Notes: generated by a model from the letters alone, not told the origin. A stretch of DNA of 64,000 nt from Mycolicibacterium novocastrense (GCF_001570485.1 NZ_BCTA01000036.1:496001-560000); one strand, 5' to 3'; numbered from the stretch's first letter, positions 25,320-34,014 are shown. Numbers and translations: made by a program.

Positions 25320-26446
25320 GCCCGCGCCTCCGACGCGGGCGGACGGTCGACCGCTTTGCGGTCCTGTTTGAACTTCGACATGTCCAGCGGACGCCAGTTC
25401 GGGTAACGACGGTAAGCCTCACCACCCATGAGGATTTCGAAGATGCCCCATCCGGTCTGGCCGCCGAAGTCGAAGCGCATCAACTGGTCGAGCGCCATCG
25501 CCTTCTCCTCGTTCTCGGCCAGCTCGTCGCGATCGTTGCTGTCCCAGCGGAAGTGGATGAAGTACGCCCCGTCGCCGAGGTCCTCGTACTTGCACTTCGA
25601 CATCGGCAGTCCGTAGTAGGCGTTGACGTGTTGATGCGGCGAGTCCGCGGTGACGCGGTACTGGGCACCGTCCTCGTCGGTGAAGACCAGCACGGCTCGG
25701 GCTGGTCGCTTCCGGTCCGCGTCGAACTCGACGTCGTGCTCGATCTTGACGAAACGTTTCGACAGTGTGCCGTCGTTGTGGGTGATACCCCCGTCCACGT
25801 ATGTCACTGTCCCGTCAGTTGTTTCGAAGATCCAGGCCTCGATCGCCTGGTCCTCGAAACCCGCGTCGAGCCACAGCCAGAAGTCGATCTCGTCGGCGAC
25901 CCGCACGCCGAAGGTCCGGTCGCGACCGCCGTGGAAGCCGTCGACCGAGATGCGCTCACCCTCGATCTCGACCCAGCCGGACCACCGTCCCGGCTCCTTC
26001 ATGTGGTACATGTCCGCGATGACCCTGCCGTCCTTGCCCGTGACGTGCAGCGGAAGCATCTCCCACATGGGCGCGGTGGGTTCGTAGTACAGCTCCCAGG
26101 CGATCCCGGAATCGTTGGGCTCGACGTCAAGCCGCCACTTCTTCAGCGGCTCAACGCATGTCCACCGCAGGGGCCCGGCGCCGACCTCGGCCCGTGCCGC
26201 GCCGTCGACCGGTCGCGAGGCCAACAGGTCGTAATGCCGGCCGTCGGCGAGCGTCACCTTGACGTACCCCATGCCCGTCTTGGTGTTGGGGTTGTTGCCG
26301 TAACCCGACGCCAACAACAGGTCGCCGGTGGGCGACGCGGCGAAGAAGTAGCACCGGTCCGACCACGTCGCGTCGGGGTGGTGCACCTCGTCGAACGGCC
26401 GGGGCAACTGGTGGGTGAACGATTCGTCGGCGGCGCTGTATCCCAT
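25316..26446 (-). CDS. Hypothetical beta-rich protein (DUF7064/AttH-like), 376 aa
   Basis: A 376-residue protein without a catalytic signature that I can name. It is rich in aromatic beta-strands (SGWVEIEGERISVDGFHGGRDRTFG, DFWLWLDAGFEDQAIEAWIFET, AYFIHFRWDSNDRDE), a pattern seen in two-domain lipocalin-like AttH/hydroxyneurosporene-synthase folds and in DUF7064 proteins found next to APH kinases. It probably binds or modifies a hydrophobic substrate. ATG at 26444-26446 lies 12 nt after the TGTCAC half-site of S6. It is translationally coupled to the kinase gene downstream. Confidence 0.7.
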   Translation of the reverse strand: MGYSAADESFTHQLPRPFDEVHHPDATWSDRCYFFAASPTGDLLLASGYGNNPNTKTGMGYVKVTLADGRHYDLLASRPVDGAARAEVGAGPLRWTCVEPLKKWRLDVEPNDSGIAWELYYEPTAPMWEMLPLHVTGKDGRVIADMYHMKEPGRWSGWVEIEGERISVDGFHGGRDRTFGVRVADEIDFWLWLDAGFEDQAIEAWIFETTDGTVTYVDGGITHNDGTLSKRFVKIEHDVEFDADRKRPARAVLVFTDEDGAQYRVTADSPHQHVNAYYGLPMSKCKYEDLGDGAYFIHFRWDSNDRDELAENEEKAMALDQLMRFDFGGQTGWGIFEILMGGEAYRRYPNWRPLDMSKFKQDRKAVDRPPASEARA

Positions 26447-26458
26447 AGACAGCAGAGC

Positions 26459-26485
26459 GTGACACTTTTATCGGATTATGTAAAG
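26459..26485 (-). promoter_or_regulatory. Operator/promoter-like site S6 (TGACA-N14-TGTAA)
   Basis: TGACA 26460-26464, 14-nt spacer, TGTAAAG 26479-26485. The spacer and right half-site lie over the last codons and TAA stop of the CoA-transferase gene, so the site would control the 26446-24276 operon from inside the end of the upstream gene. No plus-strand gene follows it. Confidence 0.6.
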
Positions 26486-27648
26486 GTTCGGCTGTCGCGT
26501 AGTTCGGCCACGATCTCGTCGGTGTGCTCCCCCAGTCGCGGCGCGACCGAACGCGGCTCCCACGGCGTGCCCGCGAAGTCGGCCGGCGAGGCGACCATCG
26601 GCGCGGTGCCCTCACCGTCGGGCACATAGACGATGCCGCCCGCGGCGTGGAACTGCTCGTCGGCGACGATGTCCTCCAGCGAGTTGATCGGCGACCAAAA
26701 GAAGTCCGGTTCTGCCGCGAAGACCTCCGCCCATTCGGCCAGGGTTTTCGAGGCGAAGATCTCGTCGAGTTCGGCGACGAGTTCGGCCGCGTTGACGGCG
26801 CGCGCCCGCGGCGTATCGAAGCGGGGATCCGTGAGCCACTGCGGACGCCCGATGGCGCGACACAACGGCGGCCAGTGCCGGCCGGCTTCCAGGCCGACGA
26901 TCCAGAAGCGGCGCCCGTCGCCCGCCGCGTAGTTGTTCATGCAGGGATTGCCCATCGTCTCTCGCTGCCCGATCGCGATCGAATTCCCGGTCAGCAGGAA
27001 CGTATTGAGGTCGAAACTCACCGTGTAGGCCCCCTGCCGGTACAGCGACGTGCTGACCAACTGGCCCTTACCGGTGCGCCCCCGCGCCACCAACGCCGCG
27101 CAGATCGCGGCGGCCAGTGTCATACCCGCCGCGTGGTCGCCCATTCCGCCACGCTGGAACGGCGGGGTCTGGCCGGGACGGGTCAGCAGGTGCGCCAGAC
27201 CCGCCCGCGCCCAGAACGCGGCGACGTCGTAGGCCGCCCGGTCGGCGTCCGGCCCGCTCTCGCCGTAGCCGGTGATCAACCCGTACACCAGCCGCGGGTT
27301 GCGCACGGTGACCTCGGCGAAGTCCAGTCCCATGCGCGCCAATGCGCCCGGGCGGACGTTGGTGACGAAAACGTCTGCGCCCCCGATCAATTCACGGGCC
27401 GTCGCGCGGCCATCGCCCGTCGTCATGTCGAGCACGATGCTGCGCTTACCGCGGTTGTCCATCTCGAACGGCGGGCTCACATCGCCGTCGACCCCGAGCA
27501 TCTTGCCGAACAATCGGCCCGGATCGCCGGTCGGTGGTTCGATCTTGACGACGTCGGCACCCCAGTCGGCCAATATCCCTGCCGCGGCCGGCCCGGCCAC
27601 CCACACACCGAGTTCGACCACGCGCACACCCTCGAGCGGACCCGCCAT
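26476..27648 (-). CDS. CaiB/BaiF-type (family III) CoA-transferase
   Basis: A 390-residue CoA-transferase that moves CoA between carboxylic acids by way of an aspartyl intermediate. Family marks include GVRVVELGVWVAGPAAAGILADWGADVVKIEPP, VNVRPGAL-like TNVRPGALARMGLDF, YGLITGYGESGPDADR with AAYD, and GGMGDHAAGM, with the catalytic Asp expected in this region. ATG 27646-27648 lies 10 nt past the S7 half-site; a GTG two codons upstream is the alternative. It probably activates the pathway acid to its CoA ester. Confidence 0.9.
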   Translation of the reverse strand: MAGPLEGVRVVELGVWVAGPAAAGILADWGADVVKIEPPTGDPGRLFGKMLGVDGDVSPPFEMDNRGKRSIVLDMTTGDGRATARELIGGADVFVTNVRPGALARMGLDFAEVTVRNPRLVYGLITGYGESGPDADRAAYDVAAFWARAGLAHLLTRPGQTPPFQRGGMGDHAAGMTLAAAICAALVARGRTGKGQLVSTSLYRQGAYTVSFDLNTFLLTGNSIAIGQRETMGNPCMNNYAAGDGRRFWIVGLEAGRHWPPLCRAIGRPQWLTDPRFDTPRARAVNAAELVAELDEIFASKTLAEWAEVFAAEPDFFWSPINSLEDIVADEQFHAAGGIVYVPDGEGTAPMVASPADFAGTPWEPRSVAPRLGEHTDEIVAELRDSRTFT

Positions 27649-27658
27649 CGACACCTTC

Positions 27659-27684
27659 TTTACATTAATTCGCGAATTTGTAAA
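27659..27684. promoter_or_regulatory. Symmetrical operator/bidirectional promoter S7
   Basis: TTTACA (27659-27664) and TGTAAA (27679-27684) flank a 14-nt spacer that itself contains the palindrome AATTCGCGAATT. This is the most symmetrical member of the family. The CoA-transferase and the kinase gene diverge from it with start codons within 5-10 nt on each side, so both transcripts are probably leaderless. Confidence 0.7.
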
Positions 27685-27689
27685 CTGGC

Positions 27690-28796
27690 GTGGTGAAGCA
27701 CGCTACGCCGGTGGTCGGCCTGGCCGCACATCTGGGCCGCGGTGTACAACGTATCGCCACCGACGCCGCGATCGGCCGACTCCGGTCACTTCCCCGATCC
27801 GTGTCCGACCTGGACGCGCGGGCCCTGTCGCGGATCATCGGCCGCCGCGTGACCGCGGTGTCGGTGCTGGGCGGCGACTCGGGCACCTCGGCGCGCGCCC
27901 GGCTTGCTCTCACCGGCGACGAGGTCCCGCCGACGGTGTTCGTCAAGCTGGCCGCCGAGACCGTCGCCACCCGCCTGATGGGCGAGATGGGGCGGCTCGG
28001 CGCCACCGAAACCCGCTTCTACCGCGAACTCTCCCCGCGACTGACCGGTGTCCCGGCCTGTCACGGCTCGGCGTTCGACCCGGTGACGGGTCGCTACGTT
28101 CTGGTTCTGGAGGATCTACCCGCCGACGAATGCGAGTTTCCCGACACCTTGCACCCGATCAGCGCCGACCGGGCCGCCAAGATCGTCGAGCTGCTGGCGA
28201 GGCTGCACGCGACTTTCTGGGACCGGGTGCCCGATTGGCTCTACACCGCATCGGGCGACACCGCGTCGTTGCTCACCGGGCCATTGTTGAAGACGTCGGC
28301 ACGCCGCATCGCCGAGCGCACCGATATCGCGGTCGACGCCGGACGCTTCATCGACCAGCACTACCGCGCGGTGGCCCGGCTCATCGACGAGCCGCCGCAC
28401 ACCGTGATGCACGGCGACGCGCATCCAGGCAACGTGTACTTCCGCAACGGCGACGCGGGCCTGCTGGACTGGCAAGCCGTGCGGCGCGGTCATCCCAACC
28501 GCGAGCTGGCCTACACGCTGGTCACCAGCATGACGCCCGCCGATCGTCAGGCGCACCAACGCGACCTGCTCGACGTCTACCGCCGGGAGCTCGCGGCATG
28601 CGGCGGCCCCGAGCTGGACAGCGGCCAGTTGTGGGACCGGTACCGCCAGGGCGCCCTCTACGCCTACGTCGCCGCGCTGATCACCGCGGGAATGGGCGGT
28701 ATGCAGGACGAGGGCATCGCGCTCGAGGGCCTGCGCCGAGCGGTCGCGGCGCTGCAAGATCTCGACACTGTCGCGGTACTCCAGAAGTCGATGTGA
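27690..28796 (+). CDS. APH-fold phosphotransferase (paralogue B)
   Basis: A 368-residue kinase-like protein with catalytic loop HGDAHPGNVYF and metal motif LLDWQAVRRGHPNRELAY. The VPPTVFVKLAAE lysine region and the preceding SGTSARARLAL match the kinase at 23214, and the order kinase-TetR here mirrors TetR-kinase there. An N-terminal extension of about 45 residues (RGVQRIATDAAIGRLRSLP) is absent from the other copy. Two tandem GTG codons at 27690-27695 can serve as start. Substrate unknown. Confidence 0.83.
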   Translation: MVKHATPVVGLAAHLGRGVQRIATDAAIGRLRSLPRSVSDLDARALSRIIGRRVTAVSVLGGDSGTSARARLALTGDEVPPTVFVKLAAETVATRLMGEMGRLGATETRFYRELSPRLTGVPACHGSAFDPVTGRYVLVLEDLPADECEFPDTLHPISADRAAKIVELLARLHATFWDRVPDWLYTASGDTASLLTGPLLKTSARRIAERTDIAVDAGRFIDQHYRAVARLIDEPPHTVMHGDAHPGNVYFRNGDAGLLDWQAVRRGHPNRELAYTLVTSMTPADRQAHQRDLLDVYRRELAACGGPELDSGQLWDRYRQGALYAYVAALITAGMGGMQDEGIALEGLRRAVAALQDLDTVAVLQKSM

Positions 28797-28817
28797 CTAA
28801 GGATCTACGCTTGCCCC

Positions 28818-29363
28818 GTGAACGAAGCGCTGCGCGACGCACTCGGACCCGAGGACACCTCGACGCGGCACCGGATTCTCGTGGCGACCTCGGAGGTACT
28901 GGCCCGAAGCGGGCAGACCAAGCTCAGTCTGTCGGAGGTCGCGCTGCAGGCCGGCGTGTCCCGCCCGACGCTCTACCGCTGGTTCGCCTCCAAAGGTGAA
29001 CTGCTCGACGCGTTCGGCGTCTACGAGCGCGACCTCTTCGACAACGGCATCAGCAAGGCGACGGCCGGTTTGCGGGGCACCGAGAAGCTGGACGCCGCGC
29101 TGCGGTTCATCGTCGAATACCAGCACTCGTACTCGGGTGTGCGGCTGGTCGACATCGAACCCGAGGTCGTCATCTCCCAGCTCACGAAAATCATCCCGAT
29201 CATGCGCGCGCGGCTGCAGAAACTGCTGAGCGGGCCGAACGCAGCGGTCAAGGCGGCCACCGCAATTCGGGTGGCCATCTCGCACTACATCGTCCGCAGC
29301 GACGACGACGACCAGTTCCTGGCCCAGCTGCGGCACGCCACGGGGATCAAGCCGCAGGGCTAG
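28818..29363 (+). CDS. TetR-family regulator (paralogue B)
   Basis: A 181-residue TetR protein. Its helix-turn-helix contains LSLSEVALQA and VSRPTLYRWFASK, the same residues as the TetR protein at 22675. The ligand domain also matches (FIVEYQHSYSGVRLVDIEPEVV). It lies 21 nt after the kinase gene and is probably cotranscribed from S7. It should repress the same set of TGACA-N14-TGTAA sites or compete for them. GTG at 28818 is the start. Site S8 follows 45 nt after the stop. Confidence 0.9.
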   Translation: MNEALRDALGPEDTSTRHRILVATSEVLARSGQTKLSLSEVALQAGVSRPTLYRWFASKGELLDAFGVYERDLFDNGISKATAGLRGTEKLDAALRFIVEYQHSYSGVRLVDIEPEVVISQLTKIIPIMRARLQKLLSGPNAAVKAATAIRVAISHYIVRSDDDDQFLAQLRHATGIKPQG

Positions 29364-29408
29364 CGGTTGGGCACCGCCCCGGTCGGTCATTCAGCTCCGC
29401 CGAACGGC

Positions 29409-29434
29409 TGACACTTGCGCAAAAATTTGTAAAG
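29409..29434 (+). promoter_or_regulatory. Operator/promoter-like site S8 (TGACA-N14-TGTAA)
   Basis: TGACA 29409-29413, 14-nt spacer, TGTAAAG 29428-29434. The aldehyde dehydrogenase ATG (29443) follows TGTAAA by exactly 9 nt. TAAAGT at 29430-29435 fits the mycobacterial -10 pattern TANNNT with 7 nt to the start codon, so the transcript is probably leaderless. Confidence 0.7.
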
Positions 29435-29442
29435 TAGTGGGC

Positions 29443-30927
29443 ATGACCCAGGTTGAGACCGACACCGGCGTGCTCGCCGGCGACGAGCGGATGTTGATAA
29501 ACGGCGAGTTGCAGACGACGGCCAGTGGTGCGACGTTCGATGTCATCCATCCGGCCAGTGAGCAGGTGGCCGGGGTGGCCACCGACGGCACCGTCGAGGA
29601 CATGGCACGTGCGGTGGGTGCTGCGCGGCGGGCGTTCGATGAAACCGACTGGTCGCGCGATCTGGAGTTTCGTTATCACTGCCTGACCCAGCTGCACGAG
29701 GCGTTCGAACGCAACAAGGAGCGGTTGCGCCGGATCCTGATCACCGAAGTCGGCTGCCCCGTCTCGGTGTCGGGCAGTCAGATCGAGAGCCCCATCGAGG
29801 AGGTCAAGCACTGGGCCGAACACGGTAAGGCGTTCGACTACCTGGTCGACAACGGTGTGCACGAGACACCGCTGGGCCCGGCGCGGCGCAAGATCCACTA
29901 CGAGCCGGTGGGCGTGGTCGGGGCGATCACCCCGTGGAACGTGCCGTTCTATCTCAATGTCGCCGAGACGGTGCCCGCGCTGATGGCCGGTAACACCGTG
30001 GTGCTCAAACCGGCTCAGCTCACGCCGTGGTCGGGTAGCGAGTACGGCCGCATCGTGGCCGAGGAGACCGACATCCCGGCCGGGGTGTTCAACGTGGTGG
30101 TGTCGAATGCTAACGAGGTGGGTGCGGCGCTGTCGGCCGATCCGCGGGTGGACATGATCACGTTCACCGGGTCGACGGCCACCGGGCGGGCGATCCTGGC
30201 CGCGGGTGCGGCGACGGTGAAGAAGACGTTGTTGGAGTTGGGCGGCAAGTCCGCCCACATTGTGCTCGACGACGCCGATTTCAACTCGGCGTTGTCGATG
30301 GCGGCGATGATGGCGTGTGTGATGAGCGGGCAGTCCTGCATTCTGCCCAGCCGGATCTTGTTGCCGCGCAGCCGCTATGACGAGGGCATCGAGATCCTCA
30401 AGACGATGATGGAGGGCTTCCCGGTCGGTGATCCGTGGACGCCGGGCAACATGCAGGGCCCGCAGATCAGCGAAACCCAGCGCCAGAAGGTGCTGGGCCT
30501 GATCAAGAGCGGCATCGACTCGGGAGCGCGGTTGGTCACCGGCGGCGGCATCCCCGAGAACCTGCCGATCGGCTACTACACCCAGCCGACCCTGCTGGCC
30601 GATGTGGATCCGAATTCGCAAGTGGCTCAGGAGGAAATCTTTGGCCCGGTGCTCACGGTCACGCCGTACGACACCGACGACGAGGCGATCGCGATCGCCA
30701 ACAACACGATTTACGGCCTGTCCGGTGAGGTGTCCAGCGGTGACGTGGACCGCGCGTTCGCGGTGGCCTGCCGCATGCGCACCGGCAACGTGACGATCAA
30801 CGGCAATAGCCACTTCGGCATCAACAGCCCGTTCGGCGGCACCAAGCAGAGCGGACTGGGCTACCGCAACGGCGAAGAGGGATACAAGGAATACCTCGAG
30901 GCCAAGACGATCGGCATGCCCGACTAA
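29443..30927 (+). CDS. NAD(P)-dependent aldehyde dehydrogenase
   Basis: A 494-residue aldehyde dehydrogenase oxidising an aldehyde to an acid. Catalytic Cys299 lies in SGQSC and the general-base Glu265 in LLELGGKS. The cofactor site shows ITPWNVPFY, FTGSTATGR and KPAQLTPW. It resembles the AldA-type enzymes of mycobacteria. ATG 29443 is preferred over a GTG six nucleotides earlier because it lies 9 nt past S8. It overlaps the next gene as TAATG. It may oxidise the aldehyde released by the aldolase or by alcohol oxidation in the cluster. Confidence 0.94.
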   Translation: MTQVETDTGVLAGDERMLINGELQTTASGATFDVIHPASEQVAGVATDGTVEDMARAVGAARRAFDETDWSRDLEFRYHCLTQLHEAFERNKERLRRILITEVGCPVSVSGSQIESPIEEVKHWAEHGKAFDYLVDNGVHETPLGPARRKIHYEPVGVVGAITPWNVPFYLNVAETVPALMAGNTVVLKPAQLTPWSGSEYGRIVAEETDIPAGVFNVVVSNANEVGAALSADPRVDMITFTGSTATGRAILAAGAATVKKTLLELGGKSAHIVLDDADFNSALSMAAMMACVMSGQSCILPSRILLPRSRYDEGIEILKTMMEGFPVGDPWTPGNMQGPQISETQRQKVLGLIKSGIDSGARLVTGGGIPENLPIGYYTQPTLLADVDPNSQVAQEEIFGPVLTVTPYDTDDEAIAIANNTIYGLSGEVSSGDVDRAFAVACRMRTGNVTINGNSHFGINSPFGGTKQSGLGYRNGEEGYKEYLEAKTIGMPD

Positions 30928-31349
30928 TGGATGATCGGCGGGTCCGCGACGACGCCGAGATCGCCGCGCTGCTGTACCGCTACGCCCGCGCCGTCGACAC
31001 CAAGGACTGGGAACTGTACCGCTCGGTGTTCACCCACGACGCGCATATCGACTACTCGTCGGCCGGCGCCGTCGTCGGAAGCCGCGACGAGGTCGTCGAT
31101 TGGTTCGCCGCGAACTTCGGCGTGATCGCGTGGAGTTTGCACCACATCACCAACATCGAGACCGAAATCGAAGGCGACACCGCGCGGGTCCGGGCGATGT
31201 TCTACAACCCGATGCAGCTGCCGGGCATGACCGAGCCCAGCTTCTGCGGCGGGTATTACCACCACGAACTCGCCCGCACACCCGACGGGTGGCGCAGCCG
31301 TCGGCTGGTCGAAGAGAACGTCTGGTTCACCAATCCCCCGAGTCAGTGA
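30927..31349 (+). CDS. SnoaL/NTF2-like protein
   Basis: A 140-residue protein with the SnoaL-like layout. An N-terminal helix pair (DDAEIAALLYRYARAVDTKDWELYRSVFTHDAHIDY) has the acidic residue typical of bile-acid dehydratase/SnoaL relatives. It is followed by WSLHHITNIETEIEGDTARVRAMFY and a C-terminal strand pair. It could be a dehydratase, isomerase or hydrolase; the reaction cannot be fixed. Its ATG overlaps the aldehyde dehydrogenase stop, so it is translated from the same message. Confidence 0.82.
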   Translation: MDDRRVRDDAEIAALLYRYARAVDTKDWELYRSVFTHDAHIDYSSAGAVVGSRDEVVDWFAANFGVIAWSLHHITNIETEIEGDTARVRAMFYNPMQLPGMTEPSFCGGYYHHELARTPDGWRSRRLVEENVWFTNPPSQ

Positions 31350-31359
31350 CGCCGAGACC

Positions 31360-31402
31360 GACGCTTTGGCGGAAACGCGCGCACGAAACCCGCCAAAACG
31401 TC
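31360..31402. terminator. Hairpin between convergent operons
   Basis: GACGCTTTGGCGG (31360-31372) pairs with CCGCCAAAACGTC (31390-31402) with one mismatch and a 17-nt loop. It separates the accessory region from the convergent rlmN gene and probably stops both transcripts. Confidence 0.6.
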
Positions 31403-31420
31403 GGCCTGGACGCCGCCAGC

Positions 31421-32545
31421 TCAGGTCTGAGCCGCCAATTGCCCACAGGCGGCGGCGATTTCGCGACCCCGCGTATCGCGGACGGTGCAGGACACACCGC
31501 GCTCGCGCACGCGTCGGACGAATTCGCGTTCGGCCGGCTTGGGGCTGGCGTCCCACTCGCTGCCGGGCGTCGGGTTCAGCGGGATGACGTTGACGTGCGC
31601 GAGCGGACCGAGCGCACCGTGCAGTCGCTTACCCAGAAGGTCTGCCCGCCAGGGCTGGTCGTTGACGTCGCGGATCAACGCATACTCGATCGAGACTCGC
31701 CTGCCCGTCACGTCGGCGTAGTAGCGCGCGGCGTCGAGCGCCTCGGACACCTTCCACCGGTTGTTCACCGGAACCAGCGTGTCGCGCAGTTCGTCATCCG
31801 GGGCGTGCAGTGACAACGCCAGCGTGACCCCGAGCCGTTCGTCGGCGAGCTTGCGGATCGCGGGCGCCAGCCCGACCGTCGACACCGTGACCGACCGGGC
31901 GGAGATTCCGAAACCGTTGGGAGCGGGGGCGATAATCCGTCGCACCGCGGCAAGCACGCGGTTGTAGTTGGCGAGCGGCTCGCCCATACCCATGAACACG
32001 ATGTTGGACAGCCGCCCGCCTCGTGCCGCGGGCGCGATGCCGTCGCCGTCGCGGTCCCGCAACTCCACCGCTGCCGCACGTACCTGTTCGAGGATCTCGG
32101 CCGTCGACAGGTTGCGCTTGAGCCCGCCCTGACCCGTCGCGCAGAACGGGCAGGCCATCCCGCACCCGGCCTGCGACGAGATGCAGACCGTGTTGCGTTG
32201 CGGATAGCGCATCAGCACCGACTCGAACGTGGTGCCGTCGACCGCGCGCCACAGCATTTTGCGGGTCTCACCCCCGTCGGTCTCGATCTCGCGAACCGCA
32301 TCGAGCAGCGCGGGGAACAGCGCGCCGGCCACCTGGTCGCGTACGCCGGCGGGCAGGTCGGTCATCTGGTGGGGATCGGCGATCAGCCTGCCGTAGTACT
32401 GGTTGGCCAGCTGTTTGGCCCGGAACGCCGGCAGCCCGAGTTCACCGACTGCCGCGGCACGGCCCGCGTCGTCGAGGTCGGCGAAGTGCCGCGGCGGCAT
32501 GGCGCGGCGTGGGGCGTCGAAGACGAGCGGCAACGAGGTGGGCAT
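31421..32545 (-). CDS. rlmN: Dual-specificity RNA methyltransferase RlmN
   Basis: A 374-residue radical SAM enzyme that methylates C2 of A2503 in 23S rRNA and A37 in some tRNAs. The 4Fe-4S cluster cysteines are Cys128, Cys132 and Cys135 (CGMACPFC). The resolving cysteine near the C-terminus is in [27 protein letters not shown] and the [13 protein letters not shown] segment are also diagnostic. It follows cdsA on the same strand, as in other mycobacteria. Confidence 0.97.
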   Translation of the reverse strand: MPTSLPLVFDAPRRAMPPRHFADLDDAGRAAAVGELGLPAFRAKQLANQYYGRLIADPHQMTDLPAGVRDQVAGALFPALLDAVREIETDGGETRKMLWRAVDGTTFESVLMRYPQRNTVCISSQAGCGMACPFCATGQGGLKRNLSTAEILEQVRAAAVELRDRDGDGIAPAARGGRLSNIVFMGMGEPLANYNRVLAAVRRIIAPAPNGFGISARSVTVSTVGLAPAIRKLADERLGVTLALSLHAPDDELRDTLVPVNNRWKVSEALDAARYYADVTGRRVSIEYALIRDVNDQPWRADLLGKRLHGALGPLAHVNVIPLNPTPGSEWDASPKPAEREFVRRVRERGVSCTVRDTRGREIAAACGQLAAQT

Positions 32546-32578
32546 GAGCTCAGGCCAGTATCTCAGCTCGGCGGGACG

Positions 32579-33457
32579 TCACGCCAACAGCGTCAAGACG
32601 ATCCAACCCGCCACGGCCGACGGGAGCATCGCGTCGATGCGGTCCATGATGCCGCCGTGGCCGGGCAGCAACGTACCCATGTCCTTGATTTTGAGGTCGC
32701 GTTTGACCTGCGATTCGACCAGATCACCGAGCACCCCGGTGATCACCAGCATGAGCCCGAGGGGCAGGCCGACCCAGGCGGGCTTGTCCATCAGGAACGT
32801 CACCGACACCAGGGCCGCGGCGGTGCCGAACACCAGCGAGCCGCCAAGGCCCTCCCACGACTTCTTCGGGCTGATCGCCGGCGCCATCAGATGCTTGCCG
32901 AACAGCACACCCGCCACATAGCCGCCGATGTCGGCGAACACGACGGTCGCGATCACCGTGAACACCCTGCCGCCGCCGTGGTCCTGGAAGATCAGCAGCG
33001 CGCTGAAGCTGGCGAACAACGGCACCCACGTCGACAGCAGCACCGCGGCGGCGATGTCGCGCAAGTAGTTGACCGGCTGGTGGCGCAAGCCGCGCCCGAC
33101 CAGCCGCCACACCATGCAGACGACGATCGTCCCGCCGTATGCCCCGAGCACCCCGGCCGGCCCGTACGGCCAGCTCAACCAGATCATCGCCTGGCCACCG
33201 AGCAGCAACGGAATCGCCGGGAGGTCGTATCCGGCCTCGCGCAGCCGGCGGATCACCTCGTGGGTGGCGATCGGGATGAACACCGCCAGCACGGGCAGCC
33301 ATCCGATCGGCCAGAAGAGCAGTATGCCGATCGCCATGGCGCCGAGCAGGACGCCGACCCCGATCGCGGCGGGCAGGTCGCGACCCGCCCGCGACTTCTT
33401 CTTGGGCGGTTCGTCGACCGGCGTCTCTGCCACGGGTCCCTCGTGCTGATCGGTCAC
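32579..33457 (-). CDS. cdsA: Phosphatidate cytidylyltransferase
   Basis: A 292-residue integral membrane enzyme that makes CDP-diacylglycerol from phosphatidate and CTP for phospholipid synthesis. A basic, proline-rich N-terminus (about 30 residues, PPKKKSRAGRDLP) precedes eight or so membrane segments. The family signature SPKKSWEGLGGSL and the GDLVESQVKRDLKIKDMGTLLPGHGGIMDRIDA region are complete. The GTG start overlaps the frr stop by one base (TAGTG). Confidence 0.96.
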   Translation of the reverse strand: MTDQHEGPVAETPVDEPPKKKSRAGRDLPAAIGVGVLLGAMAIGILLFWPIGWLPVLAVFIPIATHEVIRRLREAGYDLPAIPLLLGGQAMIWLSWPYGPAGVLGAYGGTIVVCMVWRLVGRGLRHQPVNYLRDIAAAVLLSTWVPLFASFSALLIFQDHGGGRVFTVIATVVFADIGGYVAGVLFGKHLMAPAISPKKSWEGLGGSLVFGTAAALVSVTFLMDKPAWVGLPLGLMLVITGVLGDLVESQVKRDLKIKDMGTLLPGHGGIMDRIDAMLPSAVAGWIVLTLLA

Positions 33458-34014
33458 TAGACCTCCAGCAGCTCGCCTTCTTTGTGCTTGACCAGCTCGT
33501 CAATCTGGTGGGTGTAGGTGGCGGTGGACTTGTCGAGGTCCTTCTCCGCGCGCGACACCTCGTCCTCGCCCGCTTCGCCGTCCTTCTTGATGCGGTGCAG
33601 TTCCTCCATCGCCTTGCGGCGGATGTTGCGCACCGCCACCTTGGCGTCCTCGCCCTTGGCCTTGGCCTGCTTGACCAGGTCGCGGCGGCGCTCCTCGGTC
33701 AGCTGCGGGATCGCCACGCGGATGACGTTGCCGTCGTTGGTGGGGTTCACGCCGAGATCGGAGTTGCGGATCGCATCCTCGATGTTGCGCAGTTGGCCCG
33801 CCTCATAGGGCTTGATCACCACCAGCCGTGCCTCGGGCACGTTGATGCTCGACAGCTGGGTGATGGGTGTCGGCGATCCGTAATAGTCGACGTTGACGCG
33901 GGAGAACATGCCGGGGTTCGCGCGGCCGGTGCGGATCGACGACAGGTCATCGCGCGCGACCGACACCGCCTTCTCCATCTTCTCCTCGGCATCGAAGAGG
34001 GTTTCGTCGATCAC
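33457..34014 (-). CDS. frr: Ribosome recycling factor
   Basis: A 185-residue protein of the expected length that works with EF-G to split ribosomes after termination. Conserved blocks are [44 protein letters not shown] and [29 protein letters not shown]. The long helical bundle is evident. It is cotranscribed with pyrH upstream (74-nt gap) and cdsA downstream. Confidence 0.98.
   Translation of the reverse strand: MIDETLFDAEEKMEKAVSVARDDLSSIRTGRANPGMFSRVNVDYYGSPTPITQLSSINVPEARLVVIKPYEAGQLRNIEDAIRNSDLGVNPTNDGNVIRVAIPQLTEERRRDLVKQAKAKGEDAKVAVRNIRRKAMEELHRIKKDGEAGEDEVSRAEKDLDKSTATYTHQIDELVKHKEGELLEV

Noticed and set aside
23214..28796. Aminoglycoside resistance genes
   Set aside because: The three APH-fold proteins only share the kinase fold; their setting among acyl-CoA and P450 genes argues for a metabolic role.
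4480..29434. S1-S8 as known KstR or KstR2 cholesterol-regulon operators
   Set aside because: KstR sites have AAC/GTT cores and KstR2 sites CAAG/CTTG cores; neither matches TKACA-N14-TGTAA.
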